Shown here piece after piece: positions 18,187 through 27,490 of a stretch of 64,000 nt of DNA. Position 1 is the first letter of the stretch. Every line of letters starts with the position of its first letter. This DNA comes from Streptomyces gossypii (GTDB taxonomy: Bacteria > Actinomycetota > Actinomycetes > Streptomycetales > Streptomycetaceae). Location: positions 248,001 to 312,000 of the forward strand of contig NZ_JAJAGO010000010.1 of NCBI RefSeq assembly GCF_025165795.1, in the 5' to 3' direction. The notes under the pieces are model-generated. The model ran no database searches. It was not told the DNA's origin and saw only the letters and a list, made by a program, of their open reading frames with translations. Both the position numbers and the translations under genes were made by a program.

Positions 18187-20175
18187 TCACCCGTTGACCG
18201 GGGGTGGCGGCGGGCCCGGCACCCGGGGCGGGCCCGGCACCCGGGGCGGACCCGGCACCCGGGGCGGGCCCGGGATGGGCGAGGGCGCGGGACCGGCCGC
18301 CAGCAGCGCACCGAGCCCCCGCCGGGTCGCGGCGACCACCATCCGGTCACCCGGCCGCATGACGTACCCCGGGGGCAGCCCCCACTCCAGCTCACCCGCA
18401 GGCCCTGTTGAGTCCGGTGAGAGGGATGACAGATCCGCCCGCCGCTGGCCCGGCCGCGCCACATCCAGCGCAAGCACCCGCCAGGTCCCCGCCCGGAACG
18501 CCTCGGCGACCGTACGGCCCTCCAGCAGCGGGTTGCCGCGTACGTCCACGGCCGCGAAGACCAGCACGCGACGGCCCACCGGAATCGCCCCGAGCACCTG
18601 ACGCCCCATCATCGAACCCGCGAAGGCCGGAGCCGCCAGCGCGGATACGGAGCGGCTGCGAGTCTGGGCGAGCGGATAGGTGTCGCGGAGCGTGCGGTAG
18701 ACCGTGGCGGCCAACTCGTCGTCGAACAGCCGCATGGCGACCCGCAGTTCGGGCTTCACCTGCCGGGCGTAGAGCACCGCCTCCAGATTGGTCCCATCGT
18801 CGCTGGTGAGGGCGAGCAGGGCGCGGCTGCGCTTGATCTTCGCCGCCTCCAGCACGTCGTTGTCCGTCACATCCGCGATCAGTGTCGGCACCCGCCGGGA
18901 GCGCGCCAGCGCGATGCCGCGTGCCTCGTCGTCGCGCTCGATGCACACCACCGGAATGCCCAGTTCCAGCAGCCGGTCCAGCACCCGGGTGCCCACCTTG
19001 CCCAGGCCCAGCAGCACCACATGGCCGGACAGCCCGCGCGGCGGATCGGGCAGCGAGGCGGCCTTGCGGAAGGCGCCGTAACTCTCCAGCACCACTGCCA
19101 GAAGCAGCGGCAGCATCATCAGTCCGGCCATTCCGGAGAGCAGTTGGAGGATCTGCTCGTCCGACGGCTCATCCACCTTGGGATCGTTGATGGCGAAGAA
19201 GTCGAGCAGGACCACATACGCCGCGTGCACCGGACTCCCGCCGCGCATCCACCAGTTGGCCGCGGCCAGCGCCGCCACCACGGCGCCCATCGCGGCCACC
19301 GCGTAGCGCAGCCGCCGCGAGAACAGCTCCTTGAGCGGCTGGAAGGGCAGCAGCCGGGGCAGGCTCCGTGTGCCGGCCCCCGGCTGCGGGCGCCGCGTGA
19401 TCGCCTCCAGCACGACGGCGCCGCGCCGCCCCGGAAGCCCCGTCAGGTCGGCTTCGTCCGGCAGCAGTACGGGCCCGCCGGTCCCCTCCGACTCCTCCTC
19501 GGTGTCGCCCTCGCCCGCCTCCGGACCCGGCCCGGAGGTGTCGGGCAGCAGCGCCAGCGTGCACAGCGGGCGCCTGCCGCTCCGGGAGCCGATCGCGCCG
19601 AGAGTGCGCTCCTTGGCCCGCAGCAACAGGCCGTCGGCGGACACGATCTTGTCGCTGCCGACCACCGCGGCGGCGACCAGCGAGGGCGCCGCGGTGTCCG
19701 CGTCGGACAGCACCGTGGTGGAGGCGTCTATCTCCGACTGGTCGAGATCAGGGTGGTTGACCTCGGCGGCCCGGTCCAGGAGGTTCTCCAGGTAACTGCC
19801 CAGTGTGCGGTTGTACATCCGGATGACCAGCCGCAGCCGCGGGTTCATCCGGCGGGCACGCAGCGCGATGTGGATGTTCAGCTGGTCGTCGCCCGAGGTG
19901 AGCGCGAGCGCGGCGGCGTCTTCGATACCGGCCTCACGCAACGCCGCGTCGTCGGGCACCTGCGCCTCCACCGCCCGTACGGACAGCTCAGGGGAGCCCA
20001 CCAGCGCGGCGATCTGCGGACCATGGTCACCGCCCCGCAACGACGGCAGGATCACGGTTACATGCTGCCCGTAGACCGTCGTCAGCTCCTTGGAGAGCCG
20101 CTGCGACAGCGCGTTGTCACCGCACACGACCATGTGGGGGCGGCGCCTGCGGATTCCGCCTAGGCTGCTTACCAT
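18187..20175 (-). CDS. TrkA-N/RCK-domain membrane protein (CASTOR/POLLUX-like ion channel candidate)
   Basis: Large protein of 662 aa. An N-terminal nucleotide-binding-like domain (from HMVVCGDNALSQRL, about residues 15-150) precedes a Glu-rich linker. Two hydrophobic segments near residues 300-320 and 350-375 enclose a short pore-like stretch. A second canonical Rossmann domain follows (GHVVLLGLGKVGTRVLDRLLELG, about 385-520), then a TrkA-C-like part. This resembles RCK-gated channels of the CASTOR/POLLUX kind, so K+ or other cation flux is likely but unproven. The C-terminus is a Pro-rich tail coded by 18-bp tandem repeats. The annotated ATG 20175 has GAGG 5 nt upstream and overlaps the start codon of the divergent LOG gene; ATG 20133 is an alternative that removes the overlap. 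Confidence 0.8.
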   Translation of the reverse strand: MVSSLGGIRRRRPHMVVCGDNALSQRLSKELTTVYGQHVTVILPSLRGGDHGPQIAALVGSPELSVRAVEAQVPDDAALREAGIEDAAALALTSGDDQLNIHIALRARRMNPRLRLVIRMYNRTLGSYLENLLDRAAEVNHPDLDQSEIDASTTVLSDADTAAPSLVAAAVVGSDKIVSADGLLLRAKERTLGAIGSRSGRRPLCTLALLPDTSGPGPEAGEGDTEEESEGTGGPVLLPDEADLTGLPGRRGAVVLEAITRRPQPGAGTRSLPRLLPFQPLKELFSRRLRYAVAAMGAVVAALAAANWWMRGGSPVHAAYVVLLDFFAINDPKVDEPSDEQILQLLSGMAGLMMLPLLLAVVLESYGAFRKAASLPDPPRGLSGHVVLLGLGKVGTRVLDRLLELGIPVVCIERDDEARGIALARSRRVPTLIADVTDNDVLEAAKIKRSRALLALTSDDGTNLEAVLYARQVKPELRVAMRLFDDELAATVYRTLRDTYPLAQTRSRSVSALAAPAFAGSMMGRQVLGAIPVGRRVLVFAAVDVRGNPLLEGRTVAEAFRAGTWRVLALDVARPGQRRADLSSLSPDSTGPAGELEWGLPPGYVMRPGDRMVVAATRRGLGALLAAGPAPSPIPGPPRVPGPPRVPGPPRVPGPPPPPVNG
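18211..18273 (-). repeat. 18-bp tandem repeat encoding a Pro-rich tail
   Basis: Three near-identical 18-bp units (CGGGCCCGGCACCCGGGG) and a partial fourth lie in the 3' end of the RCK-protein gene. Translated on the minus strand they give repeated GPPRVP hexapeptides. The third unit differs by one base. Copy number may vary between strains. Confidence 0.9.
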
Positions 20176-20719
20176 GGACGCCTCGGACACCCCTTTGAAC
20201 ATCTGTGTCTTCTGCTCCGCCGCGGACCTCGACGAGGTCTACACGGCGGCTGCCCGCGAGTTCGCCGAGCTTATCGGCAAGCGCGGGCACGCCCTGGTGT
20301 GGGGCGGCTCCGACGTCGGCCTGATGAAGGTGGTGGCGGACGGCGTGCAGGGCGCGGGCGGAAGGCTCATCGGTGTGTCGGTGGAGTTCCTCCAGCACAA
20401 GGCACGGGCCGAAACCGACGACATGATCATCGCGAGGGATCTCGCCGAGCGCAAGGCGCTGATGCTGCAGCACGCGGACGCGGTGGTCGTGATGGTCGGC
20501 GGCACCGGCACGCTGGATGAGGCCACCGACATCCTGGAGCTGAAGAAGCACGGCATGCACCGCAAGCCCGTCGTGGTGCTCAACACGGCAGGCTTCTACG
20601 ACGGGTTGCAGCAGCAGATGCTGCGGATGGATGCGGAGCGTTTCCTGCCCGTGCCGCTCACCGACCTGGTCACCTTCGCCGCGGACGCGCAGGAGGCGAT
20701 CACCGCCCTCGGCGGGTGA
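20174..20719 (+). CDS. LOG-family protein (TIGR00730, cytokinin-activating phosphoribohydrolase-like)
   Basis: Rossmann-fold nucleoside-5'-monophosphate phosphoribohydrolase family member, 181 aa. The family motif appears as VGGTGTLDEATDI (consensus PGG-x-GT-x-x-E, with Val replacing Pro). The N-terminal NICVFCSAADLDEVY and central HALVWGGSDVGLMKVVADG fit the same family, once mislabelled lysine decarboxylases. The bacterial role may be purine nucleotide salvage or cytokinin release. ATG 20174 overlaps, on the opposite strand, the ATG of the divergent RCK gene. The Shine-Dalgarno is weak. An SDR gene follows 25 nt later on the same strand. Confidence 0.88.
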   Translation: MDASDTPLNICVFCSAADLDEVYTAAAREFAELIGKRGHALVWGGSDVGLMKVVADGVQGAGGRLIGVSVEFLQHKARAETDDMIIARDLAERKALMLQHADAVVVMVGGTGTLDEATDILELKKHGMHRKPVVVLNTAGFYDGLQQQMLRMDAERFLPVPLTDLVTFAADAQEAITALGG

Positions 20720-20744
20720 CCGGCGTGTGAGGCACGATGGCCTC

Positions 20745-21443
20745 ATGGCTGCACCTACGACACACCTGATCACCGGCGCGGGCTCCGGCATCGGCGCCGC
20801 CGTGGCGCGGCGCCTGCTGGAGCGCGGTGACGGACTCTGGCTCCTCGCGCGTGACGCGGGCCGCGCCAGGGAACTGCGGGAGTCCTTCCCGGGCGCCCGC
20901 ACGCTCGTCGGCGACCTCGCCGATCCGGAGCGGCTCTCCTGGGCCCTGAGCCACCAGGAACTGCCCGACAGGCTGGACTCACTTCAGCACATCGCCGGAG
21001 TGGTGGACCTGGGCCCCGTCGGCGAGCTGACCCCGAAGGTGTGGAACACCACGCTGGCGGTGAACCTGGTCGCGCCCGCCGAGCTGACCAGGCTGCTGCT
21101 TCCGCAATTGCGCTCCTCGCGGGGGCACGTCGTCTTCGTGAACTCCGGCGCAGGTCTGCGCGCCAACGCCGACTGGGGCGCGTACGCCGCGGGCAAGCAC
21201 GGTCTCAAGGCGCTGGCCGACGCGCTGCGGGCGGAGGAGAGCGGCAGCGGCGTCCGCGTCACCTCGGTCTACCCGGGGCGTACGGCGACCCCGATGCAGG
21301 TGAAGGTGCACCGGCAGGAGGGCAAGGAGTACGACCCGTCCAGCTGGCTCAGCCCGGAGTCGGTGGCGACGACGCTGCTCACGGCGCTGGACCTGCCGCC
21401 CGGCGCCGAGATCACGGATCTGAGCGTGCGGCCCGGCGCCTGA
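20745..21443 (+). CDS. Short-chain dehydrogenase/reductase
   Basis: NAD(P)-dependent oxidoreductase of 232 aa. The cofactor motif is TGAGSGIG (about residues 10-17), and the catalytic Ser, Tyr and Lys lie in VFVNSGAGLRANADWGAYAAGKHG, i.e. a classical YxxxK. The structural NNAG element is altered to HIAGVVDLG. ATG 20745 (MAAPTTHL) is the usual type of start; GTG 20727 in the same frame is an alternative. It follows the LOG gene closely and precedes the MetE-like gene by 94 nt, so co-transcription is plausible. The substrate is unknown. Confidence 0.88.
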   Translation: MAAPTTHLITGAGSGIGAAVARRLLERGDGLWLLARDAGRARELRESFPGARTLVGDLADPERLSWALSHQELPDRLDSLQHIAGVVDLGPVGELTPKVWNTTLAVNLVAPAELTRLLLPQLRSSRGHVVFVNSGAGLRANADWGAYAAGKHGLKALADALRAEESGSGVRVTSVYPGRTATPMQVKVHRQEGKEYDPSSWLSPESVATTLLTALDLPPGAEITDLSVRPGA

Positions 21444-21537
21444 CGCCGGTGCCCGGCCTTCCGGTGCGGGCGCGCCGCCGTGCGCCCTTACGACCTGATC
21501 CACTGGCTATCGTGCACCAGGTCGTTACGCTTGCCGG

Positions 21538-22560
21538 GTGACGGAACAGGGCAGTTTCAGCTGGGGTACGGCCGCCGCGACCGGGATCGGGTCGATGCCG
21601 GGCGGCGACACACGCGAGGCCGCGAAGGCCATCACGGAAACGCTGGAGGCACTCCCGTACCTGCCGGAGCTGCCCGCACGCGGCCCGGGAGCGGACATGA
21701 CGGGCCGTACGGCGGGGATGCTGGCCGAGCTGTACGTCCAGCTGGAGCCCAGCGGCTGGCGGCTGAGCGACCGGCCCGGCCGGGACACCCGCCGGGCCCG
21801 CTCCTGGCTGCGTGAGGACCTGGACGCCCTGGAGGAGTTCACCCAGGGGTACCGGGGCGCGCTGAAGGTCTCCGTCGTCGGACCGTGGACGCTGGCCGCC
21901 GCGCTCCAGCGGCGCGGCGGCGAGGCGATGCTCGGTGACCCGGGTGCCTGCCGGGATCTGACCGCGTCGCTGGCGGAGGGCCTGCGGGCGCATCTGGCGG
22001 ACCTGCGGCGGCGGGTGCCCGGAGCGCAGCCGGTGCTCCAGCTGGATGAGCCGTCGCTGACCGCCGTACTGCGCGGCACGGTGCGCACCGCCAGCGGCTA
22101 CCGCACGTACGACGCCGTGGACCGGTCCGTGGTGGAGGGGGCCCTCCGGGAGGTGTTCGCCGTCCATGACGGCCCCGTCATCGTCCACTCCTGCGCGCCC
22201 CAGGTGCCGTTCGCACTGCTGCGGCGAGCCGGCGTCACCGGGATCTCGTTCGACTTCGGGCTCCTCACCGAGAGTGAGGACGACATGATGGGGGAAGCGG
22301 TCGAGGGCGGTCTGGCACTGTTCGCCGGTGTCATCCCCGGTGCGGACCCCGAATCCGGTGCGTTGTCAGACCCGGCCGGTAGCGTCATGGGTGTCAGGTC
22401 GTTGTGGCGCAGGCTGGGGCTGTCACCGGCACTCCTCGCGGAGTCGGTGGTGATCACTCCGTCGTGTGGGCTGGCGGGCGCCTCGCCCGGTTACGCCCAC
22501 GCCGCGCTCGCGCACTGCGTCCGGGCCGCGAGGTCCCTCGCTGACAACCCTGAGTACTGA
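21538..22560 (+). CDS. Methionine synthase-like protein (MetE C-terminal/vitamin B12-independent domain only)
   Basis: 340-aa protein corresponding to the catalytic C-terminal barrel of cobalamin-independent methionine synthase, without the N-terminal half. Zinc ligands are suggested by the His-x-Cys in VIVHSCAPQVPF and a distant cysteine in VITPSCGLAG, with QLDEPSL providing another conserved segment. The core-MetE form in actinobacteria and archaea may use a different methyl donor, so the exact substrate is uncertain. The start is GTG 21538. It precedes ligA by 40 nt on the same strand, an association I recall from Streptomyces core genomes. Confidence 0.85.
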   Translation: MTEQGSFSWGTAAATGIGSMPGGDTREAAKAITETLEALPYLPELPARGPGADMTGRTAGMLAELYVQLEPSGWRLSDRPGRDTRRARSWLREDLDALEEFTQGYRGALKVSVVGPWTLAAALQRRGGEAMLGDPGACRDLTASLAEGLRAHLADLRRRVPGAQPVLQLDEPSLTAVLRGTVRTASGYRTYDAVDRSVVEGALREVFAVHDGPVIVHSCAPQVPFALLRRAGVTGISFDFGLLTESEDDMMGEAVEGGLALFAGVIPGADPESGALSDPAGSVMGVRSLWRRLGLSPALLAESVVITPSCGLAGASPGYAHAALAHCVRAARSLADNPEY

Positions 22561-22600
22561 TGATCTCCGGTTCATCCCGGACCGCAGGGAGGACGAGACG

Positions 22601-24862
22601 GTGGCTGGCACACAGCACGCGGACGAGCAGCGGACGCACGGGCAGCAGGCGGACGAGGAGAGGGGTGGCTCGGCGCCGGTCGGCTCTGCGGGGGCGGGGG
22701 TTCCCGCCGCGAAGCGCGAGCAGCACTCTCACCTCGCCGAGCAGATCGAGGAGCACCGCTTCCGGTATTACGTCAAGGACGCACCGGTCGTCAGCGACGC
22801 CGAGTTCGACCGGCTGCTGCGTGCCCTGGAAGCACTGGAGGAGGAGCACCCCCCGCTGCGTACGCCCGACTCACCCACCCAGAAGGTGGCGGGGCAGTAC
22901 CAGACGGAGTTCACCGAGGTAGCCCACCGCGACCGGATGCTCTCGCTGGACAACGCCTTCGACGCGGCGGAGCTGGAGACCTGGGGCGACCGCATCGCCC
23001 GCGAGCTGGAGGGCGTCGAGCAGCACCACTTCCTGTGCGAGCTGAAGATCGACGGCCTCGCGGTCAACCTGACCTACGAGCACGGGCGCCTCACCCGCGC
23101 GGCGACCCGCGGCGACGGGCGTACGGGCGAGGACATCACGCCCAACATCCGCACCATCGGGGACATCCCGGAGCGCCTGCGGGGCGAGCGGATTCCGGCG
23201 CTGGTGGAGGTCAGGGGCGAGGTCTTCTTCCCCATGGAGCGCTTCGAGGAGCTGAACGCGCGCTTGGTGGAGGCGGAGGACAAACCCTTCGCCAACCCGC
23301 GCAACGCCGCAGCGGGCTCGCTGCGCCAGAAGGATCCGAGAGTCACCGCGAGCCGCCCGCTGCACATGGTGGTGCACGGTATCGGCGCTCGCGAGGGTTT
23401 CGACATCGACTGCCTCTCGCAGGCGTACGAGCTGCTGGGTGAGTGGGGCCTGCCGACCTCCCGGCACACCAAGGTGGTCGAAGGTCTGGCCGGGGTGCGG
23501 GAGTTCATCGCCTACTACGGGGAGAACCGTCACTCCGTCGCGCACGAGATCGACGGCGTCGTCGTCAAGCTCGACGAGATCCCGCTCCAGGGGAGGCTGG
23601 GCTCCACCTCCCGGGCACCACGCTGGGCCATCGCTTGGAAGTTCCCGCCGGAGGAGGTCAACACCAAGCTGACCGACATCCGGGTCGGTGTCGGCCGCAC
23701 CGGCCGGGTCACGCCCTACGCCGTGGTGGAACCAGTGACGGTCGCGGGATCCGAGGTCGAGTTCGCCACGCTGCACAACCAGCAGGTGGTGAAGTCCAAG
23801 GGCGTCTTCATCGGGGACACGGTGGTGCTCCGGAAGGCCGGGGACGTCATCCCGGAGATCCTCGGCCCGGTCGCGGACTTGCGGGACGGCAGCGAGCGGG
23901 AGTTCGAGATGCCCGCCGAATGCCCGGACTGCGGCACCGCACTGCGCCCGATGAAGGAAGGCGACATCGACCTGCGCTGCCCCAACGCCCGGTTCTGCCC
24001 GGCGCAGCTGCGGGAGCGGATCTACTATCTGGCCGGTCGCAAGTGCCTGGACATCGAGCACTTCGGTTATGTCGCGGCGACGGCGCTGACCCAGCCGCTG
24101 GAGCCCGCCGAGCCTCCGCTCATGGACGAGGGCGGGCTCTTCGAGCTGACGGTGGAGCAGCTGCTCCCCATCCGCTCCCACGTCCTCGACCAGGACAGCG
24201 GCCTGCCCAAGCGCGATCCGGAGACGGGCGAGGAGAAGGTCGTCACCTTCTTCGCCAACAAGGAGGGCGAGCCGAAGAAGAACACCCTGGCCCTGCTGGA
24301 GAACATCCAGGCGGCCAAGCGGCGCCCGCTCGCCCGCATCATCACCGGGTTGTCGATCCGTCATGTCGGCCCGGTCGCGGCGGAGGCGCTGGCGCGGGAG
24401 TTCCGCTCGCTGGACCGCATCGCGGAGGCGGACGAGTCGGAGCTTGCGGCGGCCGACGGCGTCGGGCCGACGATCGCGGCCTCGCTGAAGGCGTGGTTCG
24501 CCGAGGACTGGCACCGGGAGATCGTCGAGCGCTGGCGGGCGGCCGGAGTCCGGATGGAGGAGGAGCAGCCGGAGGGTGAGAAGGGCCCGCGTCCGCTGGA
24601 GGGCCTCGCCGTGGTGGTGACCGGGACGCTCCAGTCGCACACCAGGGACGGAGCGAAGGAAGCCCTGCAGAAAGTGGGCGCGAAAGTGACAGGGTCCGTT
24701 TCCAAGAAAACCGCATTCGTCGTCGTCGGCGACAATCCTGGCTCGAAATATGACAAGGCGGTGCAGCACAAGGTCCCGATTCTGGATGACGACGGTTTCA
24801 CCGTCCTTCTGGAACAGGGTCCGGAAGCCGCCCGCGACGTCGCGCTGGCGCCACCCGAATAG
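22601..24862 (+). CDS. ligA: NAD-dependent DNA ligase
   Basis: Joins Okazaki fragments and repair nicks using NAD. The 753-aa protein has the Ia domain at the N-terminus (YYVKDAPVVSDAEFDRLLRAL), the adenylation motif LKIDGLAVNLTYEHGR with the active lysine, and the nucleotidyltransferase segment HEIDGVVVKLDE. These are followed by an OB fold, a four-Cys zinc finger (CPDCGTAL then CPNARFCPAQ), helix-hairpin-helix repeats (about 600-680) and a C-terminal BRCT domain (about 665-745). A Lys/Glu-rich insert after the zinc finger (about 520-580) makes it longer than E. coli LigA, as in other streptomycetes. GTG 22601 has GGAGG 8 nt upstream. Confidence 0.97.
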   Translation: MAGTQHADEQRTHGQQADEERGGSAPVGSAGAGVPAAKREQHSHLAEQIEEHRFRYYVKDAPVVSDAEFDRLLRALEALEEEHPPLRTPDSPTQKVAGQYQTEFTEVAHRDRMLSLDNAFDAAELETWGDRIARELEGVEQHHFLCELKIDGLAVNLTYEHGRLTRAATRGDGRTGEDITPNIRTIGDIPERLRGERIPALVEVRGEVFFPMERFEELNARLVEAEDKPFANPRNAAAGSLRQKDPRVTASRPLHMVVHGIGAREGFDIDCLSQAYELLGEWGLPTSRHTKVVEGLAGVREFIAYYGENRHSVAHEIDGVVVKLDEIPLQGRLGSTSRAPRWAIAWKFPPEEVNTKLTDIRVGVGRTGRVTPYAVVEPVTVAGSEVEFATLHNQQVVKSKGVFIGDTVVLRKAGDVIPEILGPVADLRDGSEREFEMPAECPDCGTALRPMKEGDIDLRCPNARFCPAQLRERIYYLAGRKCLDIEHFGYVAATALTQPLEPAEPPLMDEGGLFELTVEQLLPIRSHVLDQDSGLPKRDPETGEEKVVTFFANKEGEPKKNTLALLENIQAAKRRPLARIITGLSIRHVGPVAAEALAREFRSLDRIAEADESELAAADGVGPTIAASLKAWFAEDWHREIVERWRAAGVRMEEEQPEGEKGPRPLEGLAVVVTGTLQSHTRDGAKEALQKVGAKVTGSVSKKTAFVVVGDNPGSKYDKAVQHKVPILDDDGFTVLLEQGPEAARDVALAPPE

Positions 24863-25132
24863 TCCCGGGCACCCTCGAACGGCCCTGGTCCGCCCGCTGC
24901 GGCGGGCCAGGAGAGGCCCGGGCGGTGCCGCTGGCCTCCGGAGACGGGCGGCCACACAAGCCGTCTGATACGTGTACAGCACCCGTACGGCGCATAGCAG
25001 ATGACCGTCGAAGGCCAGATCGCATTGAGGCAACCACGGCCGATCGCTGCCCAGCAGGCAATCCCCGGCCTACTGTTGAAGGGTGAGCCTGTCGTGGCGG
25101 CGTCAGGTGCGGACGTGGTGAGAGGGACGGGC
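24863..25132. other. Intergenic region upstream of the GGDEF-EAL gene
   Basis: 270 nt between ligA and the c-di-GMP gene. I see no clear terminator stem with T-tract, no convincing promoter pair and no obvious BldD-type box, though a strict search was not possible by eye. Confidence 0.4.
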
Positions 25133-27466
25133 ATGCAGGAACCCCGCGGTGCCGACGCTGCATTCTCCCCGGGGACGCCGCAGTCGTCAGCGGCTTCCCC
25201 CCGGGCCGGGACGGTGAACGGAGCCGTTTCCCGGTCCGCACCGCAGCGGCAGCAAGGTACCGGACGGCCACCCGACGCCGTTCGGGCGGACGACAGGGCG
25301 GTACCCGGCGCGAGCCGGGCGCCGTGGCTGCAGCGGCTGGTGTCGGTGCGGGTGCCCGGCCTGCCCGTGGTGATCGCCGCAGTGGCCGCGCTCGTCCTCG
25401 CCGCCGCTGTGTACCGCGTACTCGGCGAGCAGCGCGCGCTCTTCCCCGACGGCACCGAGGGCTGGTCGTTCGCCCTGCTGACCGGCATCGTCGTCGGTCA
25501 TCTGGTCGCACTGGGCCCGGATCGCTGGTGGAGCGGCACCGGCTCGGGAGCCGCCCTCACCCTGGCCATCCTGCTGCTCTACGGCTGGATGCCCGCCGTC
25601 CTCGTCTCCCTCGCCGTCGTCTTACTCGTCGGTGCCGCACGACGGCATCGTTGGCGGCAGGCACTGCTGCACTGCGCGATCGACATCGCGGGCATCGGCG
25701 GTTCGACCCTCACCCTCCTCGGCTTCGGCACCCGTGCCTCGGTCGAGACCCCCTGGGATCCGGCTTCCTGGGATGCGTCCGCGCTGCCCGAGATCGTCGT
25801 GGCCGCGTGCACATACCTGCTGCTCACCCGGGCGCTGCTCTGGTACGCCTACCCGGGGCGCAGCGTCCCGCTGACCACCGTCGCCCGCACCGCGCTGGTG
25901 CGGCAGGCACTGGTCGCCGTCGCACTGCTGGGCATCTCCCCGCTGATCGTGGTGGTCGCGGTCGACACGCCGCTGCTGCTGCCGCTGTTCGCGGTGCCGC
26001 TGATCGCGCTCGACTCCACGCTGTGGATGGCCCGCGCCCGCGCGGAGGAGCAGCTGCGCGACCCGCTCACCGGTCTGCCCAACCGGCTGTGGCTGATGGA
26101 GCGCGCCTGGGCGGCGCTGGAGGAGGCGGACCGGGCGGGGGAGAGGTCGGCGCTCATCCTGATCGACCTGGACCGTTTCCGTTCGGTCAACGACACGCTC
26201 GGCCATCTCGCGGGCGACCGGCTGCTGTTGCAGATAGCGGACAGGCTCCGGGAGGTGCTGCCCCGCGGCGCCGAGGCGGCACGGCTCGGCGGCGACGAGT
26301 TCGCGGTGCTCCTGCCGGTCACCGGATCCACGACGAGCGCGCAGCGGGTCGCACGGAGCCTGGTCGCGGCGCTGGGCTCCCCCCTGGATCTGGACGGACT
26401 GACGCTGGTGCTGGAGGCCAGCGCGGGCGTCGCCGTCTTCCCCGACCACGCGGCCGAGGCCGAGGGCCTGCTCCAGCGCGCGGATGTCGCGATGTACGAG
26501 GCCAAGCGCGACCGTACGGGCGTGGAGGTCTACGAGGCGGCGCGGGACAGCAACACCCCCGACCGGCTCGGCCTGCTGGCGGATCTGCGGCGGGCCCTCG
26601 ACGCGGGCGAGGTCGAGCTGCACTACCAGCCCAAGGTGGGCTTCGACGGCCGGGTCGCCGGGCTGGAGGCACTGGTGCGCTGGGCACACCCCGAGCGCGG
26701 GAAGGTGCCGCCCGACGAGTTCATCGCCATCGCCGAGACCTCCGGACTGATGCCCCGGCTGACGGAGTACGTGCTGGAGACCGCGCTCGCCCAGGTCGCC
26801 CGGTGGCGTGCCAGCGGGCTCATCGTGCCGGTGGCGGTCAACGTCTCACCGCGTGACGTGCACTCTCCCGGCTTCGCCGGCTCGGTCGCCGCCCGGCTGG
26901 CCCGGCACGGCGTGCCGCCGGGCGCCCTGCAGCTGGAGATCACCGAGCATGTCCTGCTGGAGGACCCTCAGCGGGCCGCGGACACCCTCGCCGGCCTGAC
27001 CGGGCACGGGGTGAAGATGTCGCTCGACGACTTCGGTACCGGCTACTCCTCCCTCGTGCACCTGCGGCGGCTGCCGGTGAGTGAGCTGAAGATCGACCGG
27101 TCGTTCGTCGCCCGGCTCGCGGTCGACGCGGAGGACGCGGAGATCGTCCGCTGCACGCTCGACCTCGCGCACTCCCTGGGGCTGCTGGTGGTGGCCGAGG
27201 GAGTGGAGGACGACGAGACCTGGGAGCGGCTGCGGGATCTGGGCTGTGACGCGGTGCAGGGCTGGCTCGTCGCGGCGGCGATGCCGCCGGCGGAGGCCAC
27301 CGCCTGGCTCCGCTCCCGCGAGGGAGGGCGCGCTCCGGTCCAGCCCTCGCCCCCGTCTCCGCCGTCGCTTCCAGCGCCGCCGCCACCCGCCCAGCTGCCT
27401 GCTCCGGAACCGGGGCCGCCGGTCCCGGCCCCGACGGAGGAGGGCGCGGACCAGCCGGTCACCTGA
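25133..27466 (+). CDS. Membrane GGDEF-EAL cyclic-di-GMP enzyme with a TTA codon (RmdB-like)
   Basis: 777-aa protein that makes and/or degrades c-di-GMP. About eight hydrophobic segments fill residues 65-300. The GGDEF domain has the intact active site LGGDEFAVLLP (about residue 386). The EAL domain keeps EALVRWAHP (about 511), ITEHVLLEDP and the catalytic DDFGTGYSS, so both activities are possible on paper. Immediate neighbourhood with ligA and the architecture resemble S. coelicolor RmdB, known as a phosphodiesterase (from memory). ATG 25133 has GAGAGGGA upstream; the frame opens at 25001. Residue 164 is encoded by TTA (25622-25624), so translation should need the bldA tRNA. The C-terminal ~40 residues are Pro-rich. 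Confidence 0.9.
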   Translation: MQEPRGADAAFSPGTPQSSAASPRAGTVNGAVSRSAPQRQQGTGRPPDAVRADDRAVPGASRAPWLQRLVSVRVPGLPVVIAAVAALVLAAAVYRVLGEQRALFPDGTEGWSFALLTGIVVGHLVALGPDRWWSGTGSGAALTLAILLLYGWMPAVLVSLAVVLLVGAARRHRWRQALLHCAIDIAGIGGSTLTLLGFGTRASVETPWDPASWDASALPEIVVAACTYLLLTRALLWYAYPGRSVPLTTVARTALVRQALVAVALLGISPLIVVVAVDTPLLLPLFAVPLIALDSTLWMARARAEEQLRDPLTGLPNRLWLMERAWAALEEADRAGERSALILIDLDRFRSVNDTLGHLAGDRLLLQIADRLREVLPRGAEAARLGGDEFAVLLPVTGSTTSAQRVARSLVAALGSPLDLDGLTLVLEASAGVAVFPDHAAEAEGLLQRADVAMYEAKRDRTGVEVYEAARDSNTPDRLGLLADLRRALDAGEVELHYQPKVGFDGRVAGLEALVRWAHPERGKVPPDEFIAIAETSGLMPRLTEYVLETALAQVARWRASGLIVPVAVNVSPRDVHSPGFAGSVAARLARHGVPPGALQLEITEHVLLEDPQRAADTLAGLTGHGVKMSLDDFGTGYSSLVHLRRLPVSELKIDRSFVARLAVDAEDAEIVRCTLDLAHSLGLLVVAEGVEDDETWERLRDLGCDAVQGWLVAAAMPPAEATAWLRSREGGRAPVQPSPPSPPSLPAPPPPAQLPAPEPGPPVPAPTEEGADQPVT

Positions 27467-27490
27467 CCGGCACTCGTGCCGGACGCGGCG

